This document shows, piece by piece, positions 45,446-53,932 of a DNA stretch of 64,000 nucleotides. The translations under genes and the position numbers were made by a program. The notes beneath the pieces are model-generated. The model ran no database searches. It worked only from the letters and a program-made list of their open reading frames with translations, and was not told the origin of the DNA. The DNA is from Bosea sp. 124 (GTDB taxonomy: Bacteria; Pseudomonadota; Alphaproteobacteria; Rhizobiales; Beijerinckiaceae): contig NZ_PZZM01000001.1 of assembly GCF_003046175.1 (NCBI RefSeq), positions 5,101,001-5,165,000 on the forward strand. Reading direction: 5' to 3'. The first letter of the stretch is position 1. Every line of letters starts with the position of its first letter.

Positions 45446-46708
45446 ATGTCAGAGCTGTTGAAGACCACCCGACTCTCGCGCCGTCAGGCGCTGGCCGGCC
45501 TCGGTGCCGGCGCGGCGACCGGGCTGATCACCAGCCCCTCGATCATCCTGGCGCAGACGCCGGACGTGGTCCGCTTCGGCCACCTGACGCCACGCACCGG
45601 CTTCCTCGGCCCGCTCGGCGAATATGGTGTGATGGCAGCCGAACTGGCGGTCGAGGAGATCAATGCGGCGGGCGGCGTCAACGGACGCAAGCTCGAGGCG
45701 CTGAAGGAGGATTCGGTCAACCCGCAGACCGCCTCGACCAAGGCCGAGCGCATGATCGAGCGCGACAAGGTCGCCTGCATCATCGGCGAAATTTCGTCGG
45801 CCTCGGCTCTGACGATCGCGCAGGTCGCGGGGCGGACCAAGACGCTGTTCGTCAATACGGGCGCCAACTCGGATGCGCTGCGCGGCGAAAGCTGCAACCG
45901 CTACATGTTCCATGTCGAGCACCAGAACTCGATGTATGTGAAGAGCTGCGGTCGCTCGCTGATGGCGCAGGGGCTGGTGAAGGGCAAGAAGTGGTTCTCG
46001 CTGACGGCCGACTACGCCTTCGGCCATGACCTGCTGCGGGTCGCCAAGCGCTTCATGGAGGCCAATGGCGGACAATTTGCCGCCGACAAGCTGGTTCCGA
46101 CCGATGCGACGGACTTCTCGGCGCTGCTGCTCGAAATCCGCGCGGCCAAGCCGGACCTCGTGATCTCGAACCTCGCCGGCAACCAGATCACCAATTTCCT
46201 GAAGCAGTATTCCGAGTTCGGCCTGACCTTCCCCGTCGCGGGCTTCGGTTTCGACACGGCGCTCGCCTGGGCCGCCGGCAAGGACAATTTCGGCGGCATC
46301 TGGCCGTCCGTCTGGCACCATCTCATCGACACGCCATCCAGCAAGGCCTTCGTCGCGGCGTTCACCAAGAAGTACGGCAAGCCGCCGGAGAACCAGGCCT
46401 GGGGCGACTACATGGCCGTGAAGATCATGGCCCAGTCGATGAACGAGCTGAAGAGCACAGACACCCCGAAGATCCTGGAGCACTGGGAGAAGGGCGCGAA
46501 GTTCGATGTGATGAAGCCACGCCAGGGCTATTTCCGCGCTTCGGACCATCAGCTCATCAGCGAGATGTACACGATCACCGCCCTGCCCGCGGCGCAGGTC
46601 AAGAACCAGTGGGACCTGTTCACATCCTCCCCGCCGGTGCCGGGCCCCGACGAGAATATGGAGGTAATCGCCACCAGCGGCGACGAGGCCGTCTGCAAGA
46701 TGAGCTGA
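45446..46708 (+). CDS. Branched-chain-type ABC transporter substrate-binding protein
   Basis: A 420-residue periplasmic protein (Peripla_BP_6) with a Tat-type signal (LSRRQALAGLGAG, cleavage near ILA-Q at about 37). Mature stretches include VRFGHLTPRTGFLGPLGEYG and EEINAAGGVNGRKLE. GGGAGGA lies seven bases before the ATG. It feeds the LivH and fused LivMGF proteins that follow. A palindromic repeat separates it from livH. Its downstream enzymes suggest a beta-hydroxy acid or related carboxylate as ligand, by inference. Confidence 0.9.
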   Translation: MSELLKTTRLSRRQALAGLGAGAATGLITSPSIILAQTPDVVRFGHLTPRTGFLGPLGEYGVMAAELAVEEINAAGGVNGRKLEALKEDSVNPQTASTKAERMIERDKVACIIGEISSASALTIAQVAGRTKTLFVNTGANSDALRGESCNRYMFHVEHQNSMYVKSCGRSLMAQGLVKGKKWFSLTADYAFGHDLLRVAKRFMEANGGQFAADKLVPTDATDFSALLLEIRAAKPDLVISNLAGNQITNFLKQYSEFGLTFPVAGFGFDTALAWAAGKDNFGGIWPSVWHHLIDTPSSKAFVAAFTKKYGKPPENQAWGDYMAVKIMAQSMNELKSTDTPKILEHWEKGAKFDVMKPRQGYFRASDHQLISEMYTITALPAAQVKNQWDLFTSSPPVPGPDENMEVIATSGDEAVCKMS

Positions 46709-46716
46709 GCCTTGTC

Positions 46717-46810
46717 CGTCATTCTCGGGCGGCGCGCAGCGCCGACCCGAGAATCTCATGACGAGAGGTCTCTGGTTTCCGAGATGGTCGGGTCAGGCCC
46801 GACCATGACG
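46717..46810. repeat. Palindromic intergenic repeat (REP-like, GTCAT...ATGAC family)
   Basis: CGTCAT and ATGACG ends pair; arm ATTCTCGGG / CCCGAGAAT and arm ATGGTCGGG / CCCGACCAT are both perfect 9-bp stems. It shares layout and sequence with 9131-9205 and 52223-52315. It ends two bases before the first possible livH start at 46813. Confidence 0.78.
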
Positions 46811-46812
46811 GG

Positions 46813-47721
46813 ATGTCATTCCACGCAGCGAACGAAGGCCAGCCCTTGCTCACCCTCTTCATCCAGCAGGTACTGAACGGGTTGCTCGACGGGGTCTACT
46901 ACCTCCTGATCGCGCTCGGGCTGTCGCTGATCTTCTCGCTGGGGGGCATCGTCAACCTGGCGCATGGCGCCTTTTATGCCATCGGCGCCTATCTCACGAT
47001 CGTGCTGGCGCCCCATATCGGCTTCGGCGGCGCCATGGTGGCGTCGCCGGTGCTGGTCGCGCTGATCGGCATCGTCGTCGAGCGCGGGCTGTTCCAGCGC
47101 TTCTACCGTTCCGACCCGATCCTCTCGCTGCTTTTGACCTTCGGCCTCGCCATGGTGGCCGAGCAGTCGCTGCGCATGATCTTCGGGGCTCCGCCGCTCT
47201 CCTTCTCGATCCCGCCGGCCCTGCGCGGGCAGATCTTCATCGGCGACTTCATCTATTCGCGCTACCGGGCGATGCTGCTGCTGATCGCGGCGGCCTGCGT
47301 GCTCGGCCTGTGGTTCCTGCTGCAGCGCACCGCCTTCGGCCGGGTCGTGCGGGCCGGCGTCCAGAACCCCGACATGGTCGGCGCGCTCGGCATCTCGCTG
47401 CAGCCCTACATGGTCGCGGTCGCCGGCATCGGCATCGGGCTCGCCGGGCTCGCCGGGGTGTTGCTCGCGCCGATCTATTCGATCCATCCCGCCATGGGCC
47501 AGGAGATCATCACGCCGGCCTTCGTGGTCGTCGTCATCGGGGGCCTGGGCTCGTTCTGGGGCGTGGTCGTGGCGGCGCTGATGGTCGGCCTGGTCAAGGG
47601 CATCACCATCGGGCTCGGCTTCACGCAATGGTCCACCGCAGTGATCTACCTGATGATGCTCCTCGTCCTGCTGTTCCGGCCGCGCGGCCTGTTCGGCGAA
47701 CGCATCCAGCGCTTCGAGTGA
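46813..47721 (+). CDS. Branched-chain-type ABC transporter permease LivH
   Basis: A 302-residue permease: FIQQVLNGLLDGVYYLLIALGLSLIFSLGGIVNLAHGAFYAIGA and GGLGSFWGVVVAALMVG are typical. The ATG at 46813 touches a palindromic repeat and has no ribosome binding site. A TTG at 46846 has GAAGG seven bases upstream and gives the usual LivH N-terminus, so it is probably the true start (291 residues). It works with the next gene, which supplies the second permease and both ATPases. Confidence 0.88.
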   Translation: MSFHAANEGQPLLTLFIQQVLNGLLDGVYYLLIALGLSLIFSLGGIVNLAHGAFYAIGAYLTIVLAPHIGFGGAMVASPVLVALIGIVVERGLFQRFYRSDPILSLLLTFGLAMVAEQSLRMIFGAPPLSFSIPPALRGQIFIGDFIYSRYRAMLLLIAAACVLGLWFLLQRTAFGRVVRAGVQNPDMVGALGISLQPYMVAVAGIGIGLAGLAGVLLAPIYSIHPAMGQEIITPAFVVVVIGGLGSFWGVVVAALMVGLVKGITIGLGFTQWSTAVIYLMMLLVLLFRPRGLFGERIQRFE

Positions 47722-47728
47722 GGACGCG

Positions 47729-50254
47729 ATGACACCCGCCCAGCGCGACCACGCGCCCCTTCTGATCGCAGCGGCCGGCCTCGTCGGGCTGCCCTTTTTG
47801 ATGCATGCCGTCGGGCTCGGCACGACGTCGGCGACCGAGATCGTCGTCTTCGCCATCGCCTGCATGGCGCTGAACATTCTCGTCGGCACCACGGGGCTGG
47901 TGTCCTTCGGCCATGGCGCCTGGTTCGGGCTTGCGGCCTATGCCGCCGGCCTGATCCAGCGGAGCCTGATGCCCGGGCAGTTCGCCCTGCCGATCCTGTT
48001 GGCGGTCGCCTTCGTCGGGCTGATCGCCTTTGCCTTCGGGGCGCTGATCCTTCGCCGCAAGGGCGTCTATTTCTCGCTGCTGACGCTGGCGCTCGCCGCC
48101 ATGACCTATTCCGTCGCATTTCGCTGGACGGCGGTGACGGGTGGCGAGGACGGGCTGGGCGGCATCAAGCGGCCGCTCTTCCTCGGCGTCGATTTCGAAC
48201 AGGCCTCGCGCTTCTATGTTCTCGTCGCCGTCATCGGCATGGCCGTCGTCTACGGGCTCTGGCGCTTCCACCGTTCGCCCGTCGGCACGGTTCTGGTCGC
48301 GATCCGCGAGAACGAGCAGCGCGCGCGCTTCCTCGGCTACGCCACCGACCGCTACAAGCTGATCGCCTTCACGCTGTCGGCCGCGCTGACGGGCCTCGCC
48401 GGCACGCTGCTGCTCTTCAACAACCGCATGACCTCGGCCGAGCCGATTTCGGTCGCGTTTTCGGGCGAATTGCTGGCGATGGTCGTGATCGGCGGCATGC
48501 GCTCGTTTCTGGGGCCGGCGCTCGGCGCGCTGTTCTTCGTGATTTTCCGCGACTATCTCTCCAGCATCACGCCGAACTGGCTGTTCTGGTTCGGGCTGCT
48601 CTTCGTCGGATTCATCGTGTTCTCGCCGACCGGCCTCGTCGGCGTCGGCGAGCGAATGTTGCGGCCCTTCCGCAAGCAGGCTGCGGGCGATGCGGCGATG
48701 TCCGAGCGCAAGGCCGGCGGCGTGACGCTGCCGGATTTCATGAAACCCAGCGATGCCGGAGACGGGCCGATCCTGACCGCGACCGGGCTCGCCAAGAGCT
48801 TCGGCGGCATCAAGGCGGTCGAGGGTGTCGATCTCACCATGGCCGATCGCCGGTTGCATGCGCTGATCGGCCCCAACGGCGCCGGCAAGACCACCGCCTT
48901 CAACCTGATCTCGGGGCTGTTCCCGCCGGACCGGGGCGAGGTCCGCCTGCGCGACCGCCAGATCGGCGGGCTCTCTCCCGAGGCGATCACCCAGGCCGGC
49001 ATCGGGCGCGCCTTCCAGATCACCAACCTGTTCCCGACGCTCTCGGTCGAAGAGAATGTGCGCCTCGCGGTTCAGGCGCGCGCCGGCGAGCGTTTCGGGT
49101 TCTGGCAGTCGGCCGGGGCGTTGTCGGAGGTCAACGCGCAGACCACGACCGTGATCGACACGATGGGCCTGCGCGGGATCGAGACGGCGGAAGCCGGCTC
49201 GCTGAGCTATGGCGGCCAGCGCCTGCTCGACATGAGCCTCGCGCTCGCGACGAAGCCGCGCGTGCTCCTGCTCGACGAGCCGCTCGCCGGTCTGGCCGCC
49301 GCCGAACGCGAGCGTGTCGGCAATCTGATCAAGTCGATCTCGGCCGATTTGCCGGTGCTGCTGGTCGAGCACGACATCGACCGCGTCTTCGCCATCGCTG
49401 ACCATGTCACGGTGATGAACGAGGGCTCGGTGCTGATCGACGGCACGGTCGAGGATGCGCGCTCCTCGCCTCGCGTGCAGGAGGTCTATATCGGCTCGGG
49501 CGCGCATGCGCTGGCCGAGAAGCCGCGCCAGAGCGCGGCGCGCAGCCCCGTGCTGCTCGGCCTCGACAAGGTCGATACGTTCTACGGCAAGAGCCATATC
49601 CTGCGGCAGGTCTCGCTCGATGTGCACGAGAACGAGATCGTCGCACTGCTCGGCCGCAACGGCGCCGGCAAATCGACCCTGCTCAAGACGATCACCGGCA
49701 TCGCCCCGCCGGCCAGCGGCAGCATCACACTGGCCGGCAGCGACATCGCCGGGCAGCCGTCGGCAGCCATCGCGCGCGCCGGCATCGCCTATGTGCCGCA
49801 GGGACGCGGGCTCTTCGCGGGCATGAGCGTCAAGGACAACATGGAACTCGGCCGGCTCAAGCGCATGACCGGCAACGGCTCGCGCTGGGAGGACGAGAAG
49901 ATCTTCGCCTTCTTCCCGCGCATCAAGCAGCGCTGGCATTCGCCGGCCGACTACCTCTCGGGCGGCGAACAGCAGATGGTGGCGGTGGCGCGCGCGCTGT
50001 CGGGCGACACCCGCGTGCTGCTGCTCGACGAGCCCTTCGAAGGGCTGGCGCCGGCCGTCGTCGAGGAGCTGTTCGAGGCCTTCGACAAGCTGCGGCAGGA
50101 GATCGCGATCGTGATCGTCGACCACCATCTTGATTTGGCGCTGGCGCTGTCGGACAGGACCGTCGTGCTGGAGCGCGGCAGCGTCGTCCACACCGGCCCC
50201 TCGCGCGCGCTCAGCCAGGACCTGGCCCTCAGGCGGCAGGTGCTGTGGTTGTGA
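47729..50254 (+). CDS. LivM-LivG-LivF triple fusion (permease plus two ATPases in one chain)
   Basis: An 841-residue protein. Residues about 1-320 are a LivM permease (GTTGLVSFGHGAWFG, RKGVYFSLLTLALAAMTY). About 345-590 is a LivG ATPase: Walker A GPNGAGKTT at 381-389, LSYGGQRLL, VLLLDEPLAGL. About 605-841 is a LivF ATPase: Walker A GRNGAGKST at 642-650, LSGGEQQMV, VLLLDEPFEGLAP. There is no stop between domains, and linkers are short. Permease and LivG fusions are known, but a three-part chain is unusual. With LivH it makes a complete importer from two polypeptides. Confidence 0.92.
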   Translation: MTPAQRDHAPLLIAAAGLVGLPFLMHAVGLGTTSATEIVVFAIACMALNILVGTTGLVSFGHGAWFGLAAYAAGLIQRSLMPGQFALPILLAVAFVGLIAFAFGALILRRKGVYFSLLTLALAAMTYSVAFRWTAVTGGEDGLGGIKRPLFLGVDFEQASRFYVLVAVIGMAVVYGLWRFHRSPVGTVLVAIRENEQRARFLGYATDRYKLIAFTLSAALTGLAGTLLLFNNRMTSAEPISVAFSGELLAMVVIGGMRSFLGPALGALFFVIFRDYLSSITPNWLFWFGLLFVGFIVFSPTGLVGVGERMLRPFRKQAAGDAAMSERKAGGVTLPDFMKPSDAGDGPILTATGLAKSFGGIKAVEGVDLTMADRRLHALIGPNGAGKTTAFNLISGLFPPDRGEVRLRDRQIGGLSPEAITQAGIGRAFQITNLFPTLSVEENVRLAVQARAGERFGFWQSAGALSEVNAQTTTVIDTMGLRGIETAEAGSLSYGGQRLLDMSLALATKPRVLLLDEPLAGLAAAERERVGNLIKSISADLPVLLVEHDIDRVFAIADHVTVMNEGSVLIDGTVEDARSSPRVQEVYIGSGAHALAEKPRQSAARSPVLLGLDKVDTFYGKSHILRQVSLDVHENEIVALLGRNGAGKSTLLKTITGIAPPASGSITLAGSDIAGQPSAAIARAGIAYVPQGRGLFAGMSVKDNMELGRLKRMTGNGSRWEDEKIFAFFPRIKQRWHSPADYLSGGEQQMVAVARALSGDTRVLLLDEPFEGLAPAVVEELFEAFDKLRQEIAIVIVDHHLDLALALSDRTVVLERGSVVHTGPSRALSQDLALRRQVLWL

Positions 50255-50288
50255 TGTTCGACGCAAAGCGTCTCACCAAGGATTCTCC

Positions 50289-51227
50289 ATGACCAACATC
50301 GCCATCGTCGGCTCAGGCCTCATCGGCCGCGCCTGGGCCACCGTGTTCGCCAGCCATGGCTGCAACGTCGCGCTGCACGACGTCGCGCCCGGCGCGGCCG
50401 AGGCCGCTCGCGTCCATATCGGCACCAATCTCGAGGAACTGGCCGGGCATGGCCTCGTCGCCGATCCGAAGGGCTCGCTCGCCCGCATCCGGGTCGCCTC
50501 CGGTCTCGCGGACGTGCTGACAGGTGCCGATCTCGTCCAGGAGAACGGACCGGAGACCGTCGAGGCCAAGCAGAAGCTGTTCGCGGAGATGGATGCGCTG
50601 GCACCGCCGACCACCATCCTCGCGTCCTCGACCTCCTTCATCATGGCCTCGGTCTTCAGCGAGAGTCTGAAGGGACGCGCGCGCTGCCTCGTCGCCCACC
50701 CGGTCAACCCGCCCCATCTCGTGCCGATCGTCGAACTGGCGCCGGCGCCCTGGACCGATCCGGCCGTCGTCGAACGGGCCAAGGCGATCTACGAGCAGGC
50801 GGGCCAGGTCGCGATCATGCTGCGCAAGGAGAAGCCCGGCTTCGTGCTGAACCGACTTCAGGCCGTGCTGCTGGCGGAAGCCTTCCGGCTGGTCGGCGAA
50901 GGCGTCGCCAGCGCCGAGGACGTCGACAAGACGATCCGCGACGGGCTCGGGCTGCGCTGGTCGTTCATGGGGCCATTCGAGACGATCGAGCTCAACGCCC
51001 CCGGTGGAATCCCCGACTACTGTGCCCGCTACGGCGCCTCGCTCACCCGCATGGTCGCCGACAGCGCCAGCGGCGACCCCTTCGGCCCTGATACCGTCGC
51101 GACAGTGATGAGCGAATGGCCGGGCACGCAATCGTCCGATCGCGTCAAGCGGCTGAGCGACTGGCGCGACACGCGGCTGGCGGCGCTGCAGGCGCATAAG
51201 CGCGGCTCGCAGCGCAAGCCCGGCTGA
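50289..51227 (+). CDS. 3-hydroxyacyl-CoA dehydrogenase-family oxidoreductase, lambda-crystallin/L-gulonate 3-dehydrogenase-like
   Basis: A 312-residue NAD-dependent beta-hydroxy acid dehydrogenase. Rossmann motif IAIVGSGLIGRAWA at the N-terminus; catalytic region SSTSFIM, HPVNPPHLVPIVEL and KPGFVLNRLQ. These match lambda-crystallin (CRYL1), which oxidises free L-gulonate, and L-carnitine dehydrogenases, more than CoA-specific enzymes. The product would be a beta-keto acid, the substrate type of the next gene's enzyme. It follows the fused importer gene by 34 bases. Confidence 0.87.
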   Translation: MTNIAIVGSGLIGRAWATVFASHGCNVALHDVAPGAAEAARVHIGTNLEELAGHGLVADPKGSLARIRVASGLADVLTGADLVQENGPETVEAKQKLFAEMDALAPPTTILASSTSFIMASVFSESLKGRARCLVAHPVNPPHLVPIVELAPAPWTDPAVVERAKAIYEQAGQVAIMLRKEKPGFVLNRLQAVLLAEAFRLVGEGVASAEDVDKTIRDGLGLRWSFMGPFETIELNAPGGIPDYCARYGASLTRMVADSASGDPFGPDTVATVMSEWPGTQSSDRVKRLSDWRDTRLAALQAHKRGSQRKPG

Positions 51228-51273
51228 GGCCGGCTATTCAATTCGAAATCAAGCCTGAAAGGACTCACACGCC

Positions 51274-52206
51274 ATGGCCAAGAACCGCAAAGTCATCATC
51301 ACCTGCGCGGTCACCGGTGCGATCCACACGCCCTCGATGTCGCCCTATCTGCCGGTGACCGCCGACGAGATCATCGATGCGGCTGTCGGCGCCGCCGAGG
51401 CCGGCGCCGCGCTGGTCCATGTCCATGCCCGCAACCCGAAGACCGGCCAGCCCGACCAGTCGCCGGAAGCCTTCGAGCCCTTCCTGAAGGTGATCAAGCA
51501 GCGCTCGAACTGCGTCATCAACATCACCACCGGCGGCGCCCCGACCATGGGCGTCGAGGAGCGGCTCGGCCCCTGCGCGCATTTCAAGCCGGAGGTCGCC
51601 TCGCTCAACATGGGCTCGATGAATTTCGGGCTCTACCCGATGCTGGCAAGGTTCAAGGACTTCAAGCATGACTGGGAGCGGCCCTATCTCGAAGGCTCGA
51701 AGGACCGGATCTTCAAGAACACCTTCCAGGACATCGAGAACATCCTGACCACCTGCGCGGAGAACAACACCCGCTTCGAGATCGAGTGCTACGACATCGG
51801 CCATCTCTACACGCTGGCGCATTTCGTCGATCGCGGGCTGGTGAAGCCGCCCTTCTTCGTGCAGTCAGTCTTCGGCATTCTCGGCGGCATCGGCCCTCAT
51901 CCCGAGGACGTCATCCACATGAAGCGCACGGCCGACCGGCTCTTCGGCGACCAGTACCAGTGGTCCGTGCTGGGCGCCGGCCGGCACCAGCTTCCGATCG
52001 CCGCCATGGCGGTCTCGATGGGCGGCAATCTGCGCGTCGGGCTGGAAGACTCCCTGTGGCTCGGGCCGGGCCAGTTCGCCAAGTCGAACGCCGATCAGGT
52101 CAAGGCGGCGCGGATGATCATCGAGGGGCTGGGCCTCGAGGTCGCGACGCCGGACGACGCGCGCGAGGTGCTGCAGCTCAAGGGTGCCGACAAGGTGAAT
52201 TTCTAG
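51274..52206 (+). CDS. Beta-keto acid cleavage enzyme (BKACE, DUF849 family)
   Basis: A 310-residue TIM-barrel enzyme that condenses a beta-keto acid with acetyl-CoA and cleaves it to acetoacetate plus a new acyl-CoA. Zinc ligands are visible: His49 and His51 (VHVHAR) and Glu258 (RVGLEDS). N-terminal ITCAVTGA is typical. Specificity is set by residues not readable by eye; known members act on 3-keto-5-aminohexanoate, dehydrocarnitine and others. With the preceding dehydrogenase it forms a two-step module: beta-hydroxy acid, to beta-keto acid, to cleavage. Confidence 0.9.
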   Translation: MAKNRKVIITCAVTGAIHTPSMSPYLPVTADEIIDAAVGAAEAGAALVHVHARNPKTGQPDQSPEAFEPFLKVIKQRSNCVINITTGGAPTMGVEERLGPCAHFKPEVASLNMGSMNFGLYPMLARFKDFKHDWERPYLEGSKDRIFKNTFQDIENILTTCAENNTRFEIECYDIGHLYTLAHFVDRGLVKPPFFVQSVFGILGGIGPHPEDVIHMKRTADRLFGDQYQWSVLGAGRHQLPIAAMAVSMGGNLRVGLEDSLWLGPGQFAKSNADQVKAARMIIEGLGLEVATPDDAREVLQLKGADKVNF

Positions 52207-52222
52207 AACGGCAGCATCTCGA

Positions 52223-52315
52223 CGTCATGGTCGGGCCTGTCCCGACCATCCACGTCTTCGCTGGTCGAATGCGGTGGCCAAGACGTGGATGCTCGCCACA
52301 AGGGCGAGCATGACG
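52223..52315. repeat. Cloverleaf-like palindromic repeat between convergent genes
   Basis: Outer CGTCATG/CATGACG closes three perfect arms: ATGGTCGGG/CCCGACCAT (52227-52235 with 52241-52249), CCACGTCTT/AAGACGTGG (52250-52258 with 52280-52288) and ATGCTCGCC/GGCGAGCAT (52289-52297 with 52303-52311). It lies between converging genes and may stop transcription from both sides. First arm is shared with 46717-46810. Confidence 0.78.
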
Positions 52316-52321
52316 GAGGCT

Positions 52322-53932
52322 CTACAGGCTGTCCTGCCGGATCAGGTCGGCGGCCTTTTCGGCGATCATCAGCACCGCGGCCTGCGTGTTGCCGGAGACC
52401 ACCGCCGGCATCACCGATGCGTCGGCGACGCGCAGGCCCTGGATGCCGCGGACGCGCAATTGCGGATCGACCACCGCATCCGGCCCCTGCCCCATCCGGC
52501 AGGTTCCGCAAGCGTGATAGATCGTCTGGCCGTTGTCGCGGGCGAAGTCGAGCCAGTCGGCATCGCTGTCGCAATCTGGGCCCGGCGCCATCTCATGAGC
52601 GCGATAGGCGTCCATCGCCGGCTGTCCGACGATCTCGCGCGCGATTTTCATGCCGTCGACCATGCATTGCCGGTCGGCGGTGGTCGCCAGGAAATTGGGG
52701 CGGATCGCCGGGGCGATGTCGAAATCGGGCGCGCGGGCATGGATCGTGCCGCGCGAGTCCGGCCGAAGCTGGGTCACGCCGATGGTCATCCCCGGCTGCC
52801 GGTCGAGCCTGCGCTCGGCGGCGTTGGCGTAGCTCGCATGCATGAAGAAGTACTGGATATCCGGCCCCTCGATATCGGGCCGCGTCCGGACGAAACCGTG
52901 GGTGAGCCCCGTCCCGAGGGTCAGGATGCCCTTCCGCGTCAGGAAATATTGCGCCACCGAGGCAGCTAGACGCCAGCCGCGCGTGGTCTCGTTCAAGGTC
53001 ACCGGCAGCTTCACCCGCCAGTTCATGCGGGTGCAGAAATGGTCGCTGTAATTGGCGCCGACGCCGGGCAGTTCATGGCGAAGCGGAAGGCCCGCAGCCG
53101 CCAGCACCGCGGGGTCGCCGATGCCCGAGAGTTCGAGCAGATGCGGCGTCTGGATCGCACCGGCCGTCAGGACGACGCTGTTGCGCGCTATCGCCTGCCG
53201 CTCGACACCATCGACGCGATAGGTCACGCCCGTCGCGCGGGCGCCGTCGAGATCGACGCGCAGGACATGCGCGCCGGTCAGGACGCGCAGATTGGGACGA
53301 CCGCGCGCCGGAGCGAGATAGGCATCCGCCGCGCTGACCCGGCGGCCGTGACGCTGGTTGACCTGATAATAGCCGAAGCCGTCCTGCGTCTCGCCATTAT
53401 AGTCCGGGTTGCGCGGATAGCCGGCCTGTCCGGCCGCCGCGATGAAGGCCTCGGCGATCTCCGGGCGTTCCTTGACTTCGGTCACTGGAAACGGGCCGTC
53501 GCGGCCCCGCGTCTCATCGCCTTCGCCATCATAGGCTTCGAGCTTGCGGAAATAGGGCAGCACGTCGGCGAAGCTCCAGCCCGTGCAGCCAGCTTGAGCC
53601 CAGCCGTCGAAATCCTGGGCCTGGCCGCGGACATAGATCATGCCGTTGATCAGCGTCGAACCGCCCAGCCCCTTGCCACGCGGGATCGCGATCTCGCGGT
53701 TGCGGGTGTTCTCCTCCGGTTCGGTCTGGAAACGCCAGTTGAACTTCGGATTGACCAGGAGCTTGCTGAAACCGGCGGGGATCGGGATCCAGAAGCCCTT
53801 GCCCTCACCGCCCGCCTCGAGCATCAGCACGCTGCGGCGGCCATCCTCGCTCAGGCGATTGGCGAGCACGCAGCCGGCCGTGCCGCCGCCGACGATGATG
53901 TAGTCGTAAGCTTCGCTGGCCGGCATGGTCAT
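52322..53932 (-). CDS. GMC-family FAD oxidoreductase (choline/alcohol dehydrogenase-like)
   Basis: A 536-residue flavoprotein. FAD-binding motif YIIVGGGTAGCVLANRLSE (about 10-28) with LEAGG, the GMC signature GLGGSTLINGM (about 88-98), and the active-site His in HACGTCRMG (about 475). No signal peptide, so cytoplasmic or membrane-associated. It oxidises a primary or secondary alcohol. It is last gene of the minus operon, overlapping the E1 fusion by four bases. Confidence 0.9.
   Translation of the reverse strand: MTMPASEAYDYIIVGGGTAGCVLANRLSEDGRRSVLMLEAGGEGKGFWIPIPAGFSKLLVNPKFNWRFQTEPEENTRNREIAIPRGKGLGGSTLINGMIYVRGQAQDFDGWAQAGCTGWSFADVLPYFRKLEAYDGEGDETRGRDGPFPVTEVKERPEIAEAFIAAAGQAGYPRNPDYNGETQDGFGYYQVNQRHGRRVSAADAYLAPARGRPNLRVLTGAHVLRVDLDGARATGVTYRVDGVERQAIARNSVVLTAGAIQTPHLLELSGIGDPAVLAAAGLPLRHELPGVGANYSDHFCTRMNWRVKLPVTLNETTRGWRLAASVAQYFLTRKGILTLGTGLTHGFVRTRPDIEGPDIQYFFMHASYANAAERRLDRQPGMTIGVTQLRPDSRGTIHARAPDFDIAPAIRPNFLATTADRQCMVDGMKIAREIVGQPAMDAYRAHEMAPGPDCDSDADWLDFARDNGQTIYHACGTCRMGQGPDAVVDPQLRVRGIQGLRVADASVMPAVVSGNTQAAVLMIAEKAADLIRQDSL

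Noticed and set aside
47621..50266. Very long antisense open frame (881 codons) opposite the LivMGF fusion
   Set aside because: High-GC shadow: its protein is Arg/Asp/Gly/His-rich with no domain, while the plus strand has full ABC transporter motifs. The same holds for antisense frames at 17710-19713, 20632-22800, 54553-57000 and 58454-60139.
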